Shown here piece after piece: positions 1 through 7,712 of a stretch of DNA of 20,007 nucleotides. The stretch is from Dysgonamonadaceae bacterium (GTDB taxonomy: Bacteria; Bacteroidota; Bacteroidia; Bacteroidales; Azobacteroidaceae). Where the stretch lies: assembly GCA_031261015.1 (NCBI GenBank), contig JAISKG010000248.1, forward strand, positions 1 through 20,007, given 5' to 3'. The notes under the pieces were generated by a model, which made no database searches, was not told the DNA's origin, and was given only the letters and a program-made list of their open reading frames with translations. Made by a program: the position numbers and the translations under genes. Numbering within the stretch: the stretch's first letter is position 1; the number at the start of each line of letters is the position of its first letter.

Positions 1-41
1 TAATTTTTAATTTTCAACTTTCAATTTTCAACTCTCAATTC
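1..41. repeat. AT-rich heptad tandem repeat over the RHS-type gene stop codon
   Basis: Read on the minus strand, this stretch is built from about five head-to-tail 7-base units of the form RTTGAAA, with small variations. It starts before the TGA stop of the RHS-type gene (35-37), supplies that stop, and runs to the window edge. A shorter piece with the same unit covers the stop codon of the sugar symporter gene at 6296-6312. Simple heptad repeats of this kind occur between genes in many Bacteroidota. No function is evident, and no hairpin terminator is seen here. Confidence 0.6.
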
Positions 42-3000
42 TTGTAATGGTATTCGTAGCCCTCAACCGCCTGCTTCACTCCATTTTCGATAGAATATAT
101 TTCGCGCAGGCGGCCGAAAATATCGTAATCGTAGTAGATTGTGTGACCGCGAGGGTCGGTGATGCTGGTGGCACCGATTAAGGGATCGTAGGTATAGGTG
201 GTCACTTCTGCATTGGGTAAATTATTTCGTAGCCGGACTCCTAAAGCATTAATTGTAGCATCCGACGGAGAGGAAGCTTTGGACAACGTATTCAGTTGCT
301 CGCTTGATATGGCATTTTGAACTTGCTCATAGGTCGCATTTTTAACCTCAATGACCGGATAAGTTAAATTGTAACTCCAGAGATAAACGGCTGAAATGGC
401 TTCATCTTGCGTAATATACGCAGGATTTCCGGCCGAATCGTAATTATGGTATTGCAACCGTTGCTCTTCCGGATTGCTTTTTTGCTTGTAACTAATTCTG
501 TAAGGCAATAGTTGGTTTGAAAAGGAAGCAAAAGTCGTTTTTTTGCTTTCACTTAACTGGTCATTCACGAATTTACTTTGTTCCACGGGCAAATTCATTA
601 ATGATCGCTCTTGCATTAACAAACTGAATGGGTCGGTCAACATGGTCGGATAAGTAGTTTTATATTCTATCTTCGCGCCTTGGCTGGTGGTTATTGTACT
701 ATTTTTCACCATATAATTGATAATGTCGTGACCATAACTGATAGACTGAACGATACTGTCCCGCATTTGATCAAAATAATTAGTAATTGTTTCTTGAAGC
801 AACCAAGAAGATTCACTGGGCAGAAAATAGTTTTTGGCAATCATACAGTAACTCCATTCATAATGATTTTCAGCGCCAAAAGGGAGTATTCCTTTCCATA
901 TTAATTCTTCTATTTTTCTAAACAGATCTGCATTGGAGTAATAAGCATAAGCGCACAATCCAAAGCCTTCCGTCGTCAACGCATTTACATACGAATAAGC
1001 ATAAGTCTTTTTTTCAACCAAAAACTTATTACGATCAAATTTTTCCACTTTTTTCAAAAAACCATTTTGCAGCCAAATAATAGCGGGTTGTCCCGGACAT
1101 ACATTTTGGGTAGCGGTAAAAAACCGATTGCCTAACTTTCCATAGTTATATAGATGCGCCGGAGGTAGTATTGTGTAATCATAATGGGGATATGTTTTGT
1201 CATTTTCGTTAGTAAAAGTATAAACTGTTCGATCTTGTCCTACCGTATCTCCTACTATTTCTTCTACCGTAGAATAGCCTATCGGCGAACCGGATAATTG
1301 AGGCGTTAAATCGACAAAAGGCATAGAGGTAACCAATAAATAGTCGGACCTACCCATGTTTGGGTATTCTCCACGAAAACCGGAGGCCGGACCTAAAAAA
1401 TCTTGTGTATAGGTGGTATGGTGTAGAGGGGGGATAAACAATATCCCTGAAGACTTACCATTGTTTTGGTAATTGAATTTCTTAACCAATGCTTGTTGAT
1501 TCGGGATACTGTCTTGAATTTCTTTGACTCGGAGTCCTCCTCCATAAACGATCTTATTTTCTTTCATTTGACCTACCGATACTTCCACATAATAACGGAC
1601 AAGCTTATAATTACAACAAGTCATATCTGTATAGCTATTCGGTGTATCATTTGATTCTACACATCGGCTGCTCTCAATGTAAGGATAAGTGGGATATTCG
1701 ACATCCATCTGGAAACGATATTTGCCGGGCGGAACATATTTGCGGATGCGCGTCGCATCATTCGTCGGTTCGTACGACGTTGCCATTGGCGGTCGCCGAT
1801 AATCAGGTAAAGGAATATTTATTACCTCTGAGGAACCCTCTCTAATTAAAGATAAGGTACCGAAATTAAGGCCACCCACGAAATAAATAGGCTGTGTAGG
1901 ATTACGACATTCCAGTATATGCTTCATATTTACATCAATGTTAAGCCAAGTGGAATCTTGTAGTTCGAAAGTGATATTCTCTACAGAAACCGTTTCAAAA
2001 GAAGTATCGGTTTCATTTTTTCTTTCGTGGAAAGTCAACAGGGATGCTTTGTTTATGATTTGTTGGTAATTGGATGCTGCATAAAAAGGGTTATTAAAAT
2101 CATGAGGTTCGTATTCAAACCGGCTGCTCCCTCCCGTAGGATAAGTGATGGATTCTAAAATGCCATGCTTCATACAAGCTATATCGGGACTGCGATCCCG
2201 TCCGTTAAACAAAAAGTTGCCATCGAGAATTAATGGCTCCGGAGCAATCAAGGCAGGAATCAACGTTCCTTCCGGTTCGTTTGATTGCACGGTATTCCAT
2301 TCTTTAGGAGCTTTCGACCGGTTATAAAATCCCCAAAAATCAATTTGGCGAGAGTTTTTACGCGGTAATTCTCCTTGATTATATTGAAAATGATATGGAT
2401 TCAAAGACTGACTTCCATGGATTTCCGTAAGGCGATCCAACAGCAAGCGGCAGGTTAGGTAGCTACTGGTATCTCCCATGTATTGATAGCCGAAATGAAA
2501 GAACTTAATGCACTTTTGGTTCTTATTATAGATGATTAAATCATCTAATTTGGAAAGAATTTGATCGGGATGATACGGATCGATATAGGACATATTTTTC
2601 CCATCTAAATCAACTCTCTCGGATGTGGCAAAATCAATATGGCCATTTTTAAATAGAACTTTAGTTAATACGGATTGCCTCATGATGTTCGATGAATAAT
2701 TTATATTATAATATGCTGCTTGAGGAGGAGATGGTTCTCTACGCCTTGCTACAAGTACTCTTTTTTCTTCTATGGCATTAACTGGGGTAGTAAACCATTC
2801 ACTTTTGTATTGAAACTCTATTTTGTCGTGATTGGGGGCTACAATAGAATCTAAGTACCAAGCTGTTGTAGTTTGATACTGCTCATAGTACATGTTGGCT
2901 AAACTGTATTTTTCTATGAATTCAGGACCTCTTACTCCTTGTCCTTCCATAGATAAAGGTAAAAAACTCACCGAAGTAACATCTCTGCTTGTTTCCGATC

Positions 3001-3727
3001 CTCCAAAATAATAGCGGAACCCGAATCCATCTGTGGCAATCCAGCTATCTTCTTCAAAATTATATCTTATATCTATATATTCTTTGCGGACTTTCATTAC
3101 CGGTTTTGAGTTTTGTTTGAGAAAAAAGAAACTGCCGGCATGCTGTCCGAAATTAAAGCTAAATAAATCAGGTTCTTTGTCAATGTCGGCCCCATAGCCA
3201 TTACTTGCCGAATCAAAAGGATTTTTAACAGATTTACCTGCTACTAAAGGAAATCTACTACGGTCATTACATAGCTCCTCCAATTTATAATCATAAAAAT
3301 ATCCTATAGAAATACGAGTATTTAAATCATTATTATCTGCCACGGTTCGAGTAATACAGCCTCCGGCATTGAGCGACCATCCTAAGCCCACCCAGCTGGC
3401 CTCTTGTGCTACTTTAATGCCGGAAGCATTATAAGCCAAAGAGATAGGGAATTTCATACCATCCAATTCAATTTCATACAAGGGAATGTTGATATCGGCC
3501 ATTCCTGTATAATAGCTTACGGGAATATTTCCAAATTGCCCGAGGGCCGCAGCATTTGGCGTTGGTGGCAACATATTCGGCCACGTAACTTTGTAATCAT
3601 CTCCGGTTACACCGATTCGCAATTGTGTAGAATCAGACGGAGTTTCGTCGTCTTGCGCTTTCAGAACAGAATAAAAGGTTCCCACTGTCGCAAATAATAA
3701 TGTAAATAGTAATTTCTTGTATCGCAT
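35..3727 (-). CDS. Secreted YD/RHS-repeat family protein, short form without visible RHS core or toxin domain
   Basis: This is a 1230-residue secreted protein of unknown function. Residues 1-24 look like a signal peptide (KK, then a hydrophobic stretch, cleavage near LKA-QDD), with no lipobox. Residues about 50-130 carry the block typical of Bacteroidota RHS-like proteins: a P-rich start, FGNIPVSYYTG, IPLYEIELDG, FPISLAYNASGIKV and SWVGLGWSLNAGG. The C-terminus has YD-type repeats (YTYDPLIGATSITDPRG, then YYDYDIFGRLREIYS) and ends in YEYHYKN. RHS proteins often exceed 1500 residues with a core domain and variable toxin tip. Neither is visible, so any continuation would be a separate gene outside the window. 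The ATG at 3727 directly precedes the signal peptide. The gene has its own candidate promoter and a long leader. By eye it is more AT-rich than the xylan genes, which fits an independently acquired unit. The family is fairly sure; the role is not known. Confidence 0.8.
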   Translation of the reverse strand: MRYKKLLFTLLFATVGTFYSVLKAQDDETPSDSTQLRIGVTGDDYKVTWPNMLPPTPNAAALGQFGNIPVSYYTGMADINIPLYEIELDGMKFPISLAYNASGIKVAQEASWVGLGWSLNAGGCITRTVADNNDLNTRISIGYFYDYKLEELCNDRSRFPLVAGKSVKNPFDSASNGYGADIDKEPDLFSFNFGQHAGSFFFLKQNSKPVMKVRKEYIDIRYNFEEDSWIATDGFGFRYYFGGSETSRDVTSVSFLPLSMEGQGVRGPEFIEKYSLANMYYEQYQTTTAWYLDSIVAPNHDKIEFQYKSEWFTTPVNAIEEKRVLVARRREPSPPQAAYYNINYSSNIMRQSVLTKVLFKNGHIDFATSERVDLDGKNMSYIDPYHPDQILSKLDDLIIYNKNQKCIKFFHFGYQYMGDTSSYLTCRLLLDRLTEIHGSQSLNPYHFQYNQGELPRKNSRQIDFWGFYNRSKAPKEWNTVQSNEPEGTLIPALIAPEPLILDGNFLFNGRDRSPDIACMKHGILESITYPTGGSSRFEYEPHDFNNPFYAASNYQQIINKASLLTFHERKNETDTSFETVSVENITFELQDSTWLNIDVNMKHILECRNPTQPIYFVGGLNFGTLSLIREGSSEVINIPLPDYRRPPMATSYEPTNDATRIRKYVPPGKYRFQMDVEYPTYPYIESSRCVESNDTPNSYTDMTCCNYKLVRYYVEVSVGQMKENKIVYGGGLRVKEIQDSIPNQQALVKKFNYQNNGKSSGILFIPPLHHTTYTQDFLGPASGFRGEYPNMGRSDYLLVTSMPFVDLTPQLSGSPIGYSTVEEIVGDTVGQDRTVYTFTNENDKTYPHYDYTILPPAHLYNYGKLGNRFFTATQNVCPGQPAIIWLQNGFLKKVEKFDRNKFLVEKKTYAYSYVNALTTEGFGLCAYAYYSNADLFRKIEELIWKGILPFGAENHYEWSYCMIAKNYFLPSESSWLLQETITNYFDQMRDSIVQSISYGHDIINYMVKNSTITTSQGAKIEYKTTYPTMLTDPFSLLMQERSLMNLPVEQSKFVNDQLSESKKTTFASFSNQLLPYRISYKQKSNPEEQRLQYHNYDSAGNPAYITQDEAISAVYLWSYNLTYPVIEVKNATYEQVQNAISSEQLNTLSKASSPSDATINALGVRLRNNLPNAEVTTYTYDPLIGATSITDPRGHTIYYDYDIFGRLREIYSIENGVKQAVEGYEYHYKN

Positions 3728-3783
3728 AGTTTTAAATTTTAGAATGATCCTTATTAATAAAAATAGCGCGGAATTAACCTGTC

Positions 3784-3909
3784 TGAATCTCAGGTTTCCA
3801 CGCCTATTGTATCTAACAAGTCATTCCACGCCGTATATACGGCGTTTTACTAACTTATTCTTGATACAATAACTCGTTTTACGAGTCAAAAGGTGGAAAA
3901 TGAGATTCA
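3784..3909 (-). promoter_or_regulatory. Nested, branched inverted-repeat structure in the leader of the RHS-type gene
   Basis: Five helices nest around a centre: 3784-3792 with 3901-3909 (9 bp, perfect), 3795-3801 with 3893-3899 (7 bp, perfect), 3805-3813 with 3863-3871 (9 bp, perfect), 3815-3821 with 3853-3859 (7 bp), and the 18-bp perfect palindrome ACGCCGTATATACGGCGT at 3828-3845. A side hairpin (ACTCGT/ACGAGT, 3872-3886) makes a three-way junction. The one imperfect position in the 7-bp helix is a G-U pair if the minus strand is transcribed but a C-A mismatch on the plus strand, which favours an RNA from the minus strand. It sits between a candidate promoter (4010-4039) and the gene start (3727). 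No U-tract follows a stem on the minus strand, so it is not an ordinary terminator. It could be a leader RNA, a palindromic mobile remnant or a protein-binding site. Confidence 0.55.
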
Positions 3910-3948
3910 AGAACAAACAGCAAATCGCTATTTTATATGTCTTATTTT

Positions 3949-3962
3949 GTGCTAATTAGCAC
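3949..3962. promoter_or_regulatory. 14-bp perfect palindrome GTGCTAATTAGCAC
   Basis: This is a perfect 14-bp palindrome with no spacer, in the non-coding region about 40 bases downstream of the transcription start predicted from the promoter at 4010-4039. It lies upstream of the branched leader structure. Symmetry and position fit a binding site for a dimeric regulator, but no regulator gene is seen next to it. Confidence 0.3.
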
Positions 3963-4009
3963 TGTTTTCTTACTCTATGTCATAAAAATTTGAGTTTAAA
4001 ATTCGGAAA

Positions 4010-4039
4010 CAAAGGTATCAAAAGTTTGCATATTTCAAA
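4010..4039 (-). promoter_or_regulatory. Bacteroidales-type promoter (-33 TTTG, -7 TACCTTTG) for the RHS-type gene
   Basis: On the minus strand, TTTG (4036-4039) is followed by 18 bases and then TACCTTTG (4010-4017). This matches the known Bacteroides promoter consensus TTTG / TAnnTTTG with about the expected spacing. Transcription would start near 4000-4005, giving a leader of about 275 bases before the ATG at 3727. The -33 box falls inside an inverted repeat at 4029-4045. The promoter lies just past the GH43 stop codon, so the RHS-type gene need not depend on xylan-locus transcription. Confidence 0.5.
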
Positions 4040-4045
4040 AATATG
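4029..4045. promoter_or_regulatory. 17-bp inverted repeat overlapping the -33 box, possible operator
   Basis: Two 7-bp arms, CATATTT and AAATATG, flank a 3-base spacer and cover the -33 element of the candidate promoter. A dimeric repressor bound here would block the promoter. AT-rich sequence makes chance palindromes more likely, so this is only a candidate. Confidence 0.25.
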
Positions 4046-4065
4046 TACAAAAAAATAGACAGAAT

Positions 4066-5025
4066 TTACAAAATCATTTTAATCGTCCCGTCCGAATTAT
4101 ATTCCAATTCCACGACTTTCAAGCTCCGCAACCAAGTTATACCTCCCGAAGGAACCGAATCATGATGAAACAAATACCATTTTCCTTTAAATTCTACAAT
4201 GGCATGATGCGTTGTCCAACCGATTACGGGTGTGAGGATTACGCCTTGATAAACGAACGGCCCGTATGGATTATCGCCGATCGCGTAACAAAGCAAATGC
4301 GTGTCGCCGGTAGAATAGGAAAAATAATATTTGCCGTTGTATTTGTGAATCCATGACGCCTCAAAAAAGCGGCGTTCGCCGTCGCCGGCAGTCAAAGCTT
4401 TGCCGTTTTTGTCGAGGATAACGACCGGGCGCGATTCTTCGGCAAATTGAAGCATGTCGTCACTCAATTTGACTACGCGCGAAGGAATCGCCGGTTCGTC
4501 ATCGGCGGGGAAAGCAGCGCATTCCAAGGCTTTATTGTTGCGATAATGTTGTAATTGTCCTCCCCATAAACCGCCGAAATACATGAAATATTCGCCGTTT
4601 TCTTCCAGAATGCAAGGATCGATGCTGTAACTTCCGCGAATCGGATCGGGCTGAGGAATGAAGGGGCCTTCGGGCTTATTGCTGATTGCCACGCCGATAT
4701 GAAAAACATCATTTTTATCTTTCAACGGGAAATAAAGGTAATATTTTCCGTTTTTGTGCGCCACGTCACAATCCCACAATTGCCGTCCCGCCCAGGGAAT
4801 ATCTTTTACGTCCAAAATGACGCCGTGGTCGGTCGCTTCGCCGTTTTCCACGTCTTCCATCGAAAAAACATGGTAATCTTTCATATCGAAATGATCGCCG
4901 TTGTCGTTTTCGGGAATGCCGCTTTCTCGGTCGTGCGAGGGATAAATATACAATTTACCATTAAAAACATGCACAGCCGGATCGGCCATATAATCGTTCG
5001 GAACTAAATACTTTGGAGTTTTCAT
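4066..5025 (-). CDS. GH43 family beta-xylosidase / exo-xylanase, probably cytoplasmic
   Basis: This 319-residue enzyme has the fold and motifs of glycoside hydrolase family 43. That family inverts configuration and removes xylose or arabinose from xylan chains. The expected carboxylates are visible: Asp15 (MADPAVHVF, general base), Asp136 (YSIDPCILEENGEY, pKa modulator) and Glu222 (RFFEASWIHKYNGKYYFSYS, general acid). There is no signal peptide or lipobox, so the enzyme is predicted to stay in the cytoplasm and finish short xylo-oligosaccharides brought in by the neighbouring symporter. The ATG at 5025 is chosen because the longer reading (from a GTG at 5067) would translate the inverted repeat upstream. 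It is the last gene of the xylan locus, 82 bp after the second GH10 gene. From memory it resembles XynB of Prevotella bryantii. Whether it favours xylose or arabinose cannot be told. Confidence 0.87.
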   Translation of the reverse strand: MKTPKYLVPNDYMADPAVHVFNGKLYIYPSHDRESGIPENDNGDHFDMKDYHVFSMEDVENGEATDHGVILDVKDIPWAGRQLWDCDVAHKNGKYYLYFPLKDKNDVFHIGVAISNKPEGPFIPQPDPIRGSYSIDPCILEENGEYFMYFGGLWGGQLQHYRNNKALECAAFPADDEPAIPSRVVKLSDDMLQFAEESRPVVILDKNGKALTAGDGERRFFEASWIHKYNGKYYFSYSTGDTHLLCYAIGDNPYGPFVYQGVILTPVIGWTTHHAIVEFKGKWYLFHHDSVPSGGITWLRSLKVVELEYNSDGTIKMIL

Positions 5026-5043
5026 TTTTTTATTTTTATTTTT

Positions 5044-5109
5044 AACCACAGAGTACACAAAGAACACAGAGTGAAAAATTTCTTCGTGATCTCTGTGTAC
5101 TCTGTGGTT
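5044..5109. repeat. Long inverted repeat (16-bp perfect arms) between GH10 and GH43 genes
   Basis: The arms AACCACAGAGTACACA (5044-5059) and TGTGTACTCTGTGGTT (5094-5109) are perfect complements. An extra CACAGAG unit (5065-5071) repeats the theme inside the left side. The right arm covers the TAA stop codon of the second GH10 gene (5108-5110), and the left arm ends 18 bases upstream of the GH43 start. Similar CACAGAG / CTCTGTG palindromes are, from memory, dispersed between genes in environmental Bacteroidota. In a transcript it would form a strong hairpin that could limit read-through into the GH43 gene or protect the upstream mRNA end. It lacks a tight U-tract, so it is not a classic terminator. 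Confidence 0.8.
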
Positions 5110-6235
5110 AATTTCTCTTTATTGTTTCTTCAATAATTTCATTTACAATGGGTTTAGCTCGATATTCTCGATCGAAAAGCAGCGGATAATCGGTGCGTCC
5201 GGGAATCGGCCAGTTGTTTTTCCAAGAATCGCGGTCGCTCACGCCCCACATGGTTACGCGACTGATTTTGTCGTGATGTTTCAGGAACAATTTGAAAAAA
5301 TCGTTCAGGCGGTTGCTCCATGCGATATAAACGGAATCGGGCAAACCGGCGGCATAGGGGTTCATTTCTTGGCGATACTCATAAGTATCTGAGATATTGG
5401 CTCCGACATCTTTTTTCGGATTAGGCAATACGCCCAAATCCAACTCCGTAATCATCACTTTGACGCCGGGTACGGAAAAGGTCAGCAAACTTTTCTCAAA
5501 TTCATCGATAGGCGGAAAATCCATGCTCAAGTGTGCTTGCATACCGACGCCATCAATACGCAATCCTTTTTCCTGCAAAGATTTAACCAAACGAATCACC
5601 GTGTTGCGCTTGCCTTCGTTGGCCATCGAATAATCGTTATAATACAATTCGGCGCCGGGATCGGCTTCGTGCGCAAACTGGAAAGCTAAGGGGATAAAAT
5701 CCTCGCCGATAATCCGATAGAATTTGCTTTCGCGCCACGAACCATCGTCCATAATCGCTTCATTGACAACATCCCAACTTTTGATTTTCCCTTTATAACG
5801 GCCAACAACCGTAGAAATATGATTTTTCATGCGCTCGATTAACACTTCACGGGAAACATCCTTGCCTTCTTTATCGATAAAAAACCATTCGGGCGCCTGC
5901 GAATGCCAGATCAAGCAATGTCCGGTCATGAATAATTTATTTTTCAATCCGAAATCGACGAATTGATCAGCTTCATCAAAGAAAAACCGGCCTTCTTCGG
6001 GCTGCAAGTACATGCTTTTCATGCAATTTTCGGGCGTAATCGCATTGAATTGTTCGCGAATAACGGCGACTCCTTGCGTATCGGCTCCCGAACTTTGCTC
6101 CACGTTGACAGCCGTTCCGATCAGGAATTTATCTTTGAAAGCTTCTTTCAAAGCAGTTCTTTTCTCCGGCACATTGCTGAAAAAACAGGCCGTCAAAGAA
6201 AAACAGATAGCGCTAAAGAGAATTATCTTTTTCAT
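5108..6235 (-). CDS. GH10 endo-beta-1,4-xylanase, lipoprotein, probably periplasmic
   Basis: This 375-residue retaining xylanase is a single GH10 domain. With M1 at the ATG at 6235, the acid/base is Glu159 in WDVVNEA and the nucleophile is Glu264 in VMITELDLG. The family motif GHCLIWHSQAPEW and the late VTMWGVSDRDSWKNNWP strand are also intact. A TTG four codons upstream is possible but the ATG fits the signal peptide better. The leader MKKIILFSAICFSLTAC is a lipoprotein signal with Cys17. The residues after Cys (FFSNVPEK) lack the acidic cluster seen in the SusD, SGBP and first GH10 lipoproteins of this locus, so the enzyme is more likely to face the periplasm and cut imported oligosaccharides. 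It follows the symporter gene by 60 bp. It carries no binding module, unlike the first GH10, and matches XynA of the Prevotella bryantii cluster in position. Confidence 0.93.
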   Translation of the reverse strand: MKKIILFSAICFSLTACFFSNVPEKRTALKEAFKDKFLIGTAVNVEQSSGADTQGVAVIREQFNAITPENCMKSMYLQPEEGRFFFDEADQFVDFGLKNKLFMTGHCLIWHSQAPEWFFIDKEGKDVSREVLIERMKNHISTVVGRYKGKIKSWDVVNEAIMDDGSWRESKFYRIIGEDFIPLAFQFAHEADPGAELYYNDYSMANEGKRNTVIRLVKSLQEKGLRIDGVGMQAHLSMDFPPIDEFEKSLLTFSVPGVKVMITELDLGVLPNPKKDVGANISDTYEYRQEMNPYAAGLPDSVYIAWSNRLNDFFKLFLKHHDKISRVTMWGVSDRDSWKNNWPIPGRTDYPLLFDREYRAKPIVNEIIEETIKRN

Positions 6236-6295
6236 TACTTTACTCAATTTTTATCTATACAAGGCAATTATTATTCAATAATTTCTACTAACCCT

Positions 6296-6312
6296 TTAAT
6301 TTTCAATTTTCC
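6296..6312. repeat. Short copy of the ATTGAAA heptad repeat at the symporter stop codon
   Basis: On the minus strand the symporter gene ends in units like those at 1-41 (GAAAATTGAAAATTAA), which encode its last residues IEN and the TAA stop. This is the second gene in the window whose stop codon lies inside this repeat type. The copy is short and AT-rich, so chance cannot be ruled out. Confidence 0.35.
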
Positions 6313-7702
6313 CACTTCTCTCCTCAATTTCCTTATTTATATCGTCGATCAATTGATCGTCCAATTCATACTTTGAAATGATAAATATCGCCAGCACAAG
6401 CAATAAAGCGGGAATAATAGTCATGAGCCACAAAATTCCCTGCTGCGTAAAAGCCGTTTGCTCCGGCAAATCTTTGTTGAATCCTACGATGGCGAGCACG
6501 AGCAAGGGCACCGCACCGCCCAAAGCAAAACCTGCCTTGAAGAAAATACCCGTCAACGCATTGACTACTCCGGAGATACGTTTGCCGGTTTTCCATTCGC
6601 CGTAGGAAATGACTTCGGGAACCAAAGCCCACATATAACCCGTCGCTACTATAACTCCGGTCGATTTAATAAATTGCGCCGTGTAGATCAGCCAGATTTG
6701 ACTTTTCAGTGCAGGTACAATGGTAATCACGTACAACATGGCCATTCCGATAATCGCCACCACCAGAAACGTATAAAACATTTGCCGTTTTCCGATGGCT
6801 TTTTTAATGGCGGGCACAAGCGGCAGGAAAATAAACGCGGGAATCGAACCCAAACCATTGAACCAAGGCACAATATCATCCCGTCCGATGTTGTAACCGA
6901 TGTAATAGGAAGAAGCAGTATTGCCGATCGCCATCATGGCAAAAGCCGTGATAAAGAAAAACGCCAGTATGCGCAAAGGACGATTGTGCACAAATTCGCG
7001 GAACAAATCGGCGTAATGCACCGTGTCGGTCTTGTCGGATTCCATTACCACGCGCTCTTTGGTTTGCGTGAAGCAGAAAACGAGCAGGATAAGCCCTACG
7101 ATGGAAAAAATCAGGAAAACGGTAAACCACGCGTTGGCGGCCGTCGGCTGTTTCCAATCGTGATTGGGCGCAATGTATTGGATGCAGGCCGGAACGCCAA
7201 ACTGCACAATAAAACCGCCGATATTGGCCATAAACATGCGAACGGAAGTCAGTTTTGTGATTTCATCGGTGTCGCGAGTAAGCGAAGCGTTCAATGCGCC
7301 ATAAGGCACATTAACCAAAGTGTAACAAATAGATAAACCGACGTAGGTAATATACGCATACAAAAGCGAGCCGGAAAATCCGTTCCAAAAACACAGAATC
7401 GCGAAGCCCGTCAACGGAATGCCGCCAAGGATTAAGTAGGAACGATATTTGCCCAACTTCGGATTGCGCTTATCGACAAATGCACCGACAAACGGATCCC
7501 AAGCCACATCCACCAGCCTCACAATCAAGAACATCACCGCCGCCGCCGCCGGATTCAATCCGAAAACATTGGTATAAAAAATGGCCAGATAAGCCGAAAC
7601 CGTTTGATAGATAAGATTTTGTGCGAGGTCGCCCGAACCGAAACCGATTCGTTGCAACCACGATAATTTGTAAAAGCCTTTCGTATTTGTGGTGTTATTC
7701 AT
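6296..7702 (-). CDS. GPH-family sugar:cation symporter (xyloside transporter type)
   Basis: This 468-residue inner-membrane protein belongs to the glycoside-pentoside-hexuronide (GPH) branch of the MFS fold, which imports sugars with Na+ or H+. The N-terminus carries the family pattern: GFGSGDLAQNLIYQ near residues 21-33, then VRLVDVAWDPFVGAFVDK near 61-78 and GKYRSYL to residue 90. About twelve hydrophobic segments follow. The ATG at 7702 is chosen because it gives the conserved start (MNNTTNTKGFYKLSWLQ); an upstream frame to 7921 only overlaps the esterase gene. It lies 10 bp after the esterase stop, so the two are co-transcribed. Position and family fit the transporter XynD of Prevotella bryantii. 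Inferred job: carry xylobiose or short xylo-oligosaccharides from the periplasm to the cytoplasmic GH43. The last codons lie in an ATTGAAA-type repeat. Confidence 0.92.
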   Translation of the reverse strand: MNNTTNTKGFYKLSWLQRIGFGSGDLAQNLIYQTVSAYLAIFYTNVFGLNPAAAAVMFLIVRLVDVAWDPFVGAFVDKRNPKLGKYRSYLILGGIPLTGFAILCFWNGFSGSLLYAYITYVGLSICYTLVNVPYGALNASLTRDTDEITKLTSVRMFMANIGGFIVQFGVPACIQYIAPNHDWKQPTAANAWFTVFLIFSIVGLILLVFCFTQTKERVVMESDKTDTVHYADLFREFVHNRPLRILAFFFITAFAMMAIGNTASSYYIGYNIGRDDIVPWFNGLGSIPAFIFLPLVPAIKKAIGKRQMFYTFLVVAIIGMAMLYVITIVPALKSQIWLIYTAQFIKSTGVIVATGYMWALVPEVISYGEWKTGKRISGVVNALTGIFFKAGFALGGAVPLLVLAIVGFNKDLPEQTAFTQQGILWLMTIIPALLLVLAIFIISKYELDDQLIDDINKEIEERSGKIEN

Positions 7703-7712
7703 ACAGGTATTT

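Noticed and set aside
3828..3845. Rho-independent terminator at the 18-bp palindrome
   Set aside because: No T-tract follows it on the minus strand, where all genes lie. Only a short TTTTAC follows on the plus strand, where nothing needs terminating.
3784..3909. Integron attC site
   Set aside because: Size and hairpin shape are similar, but the outer arms do not match the conserved attC core sites and no integrase or cassette array is near.
5026..5067. Longer start for the GH43 enzyme
   Set aside because: It would begin at a GTG inside the inverted repeat and translate repeat sequence. The ATG at 5025 gives a normal GH43 beginning.
6236..6247. TTG start for the second GH10
   Set aside because: It adds only four residues before a normal ATG and lipoprotein signal at 6235.
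6270..6282. AT-only 13-base palindrome between symporter and GH10 genes
   Set aside because: Six-base A/T arms are expected by chance in such AT-rich sequence, and no promoter element lies with it.
6458..7336. Plus-strand open frame of 292 codons inside the symporter gene
   Set aside because: It is rich in Arg, His and Gln, shows no domain, and is antisense to a clear GPH transporter. It is a shadow frame.
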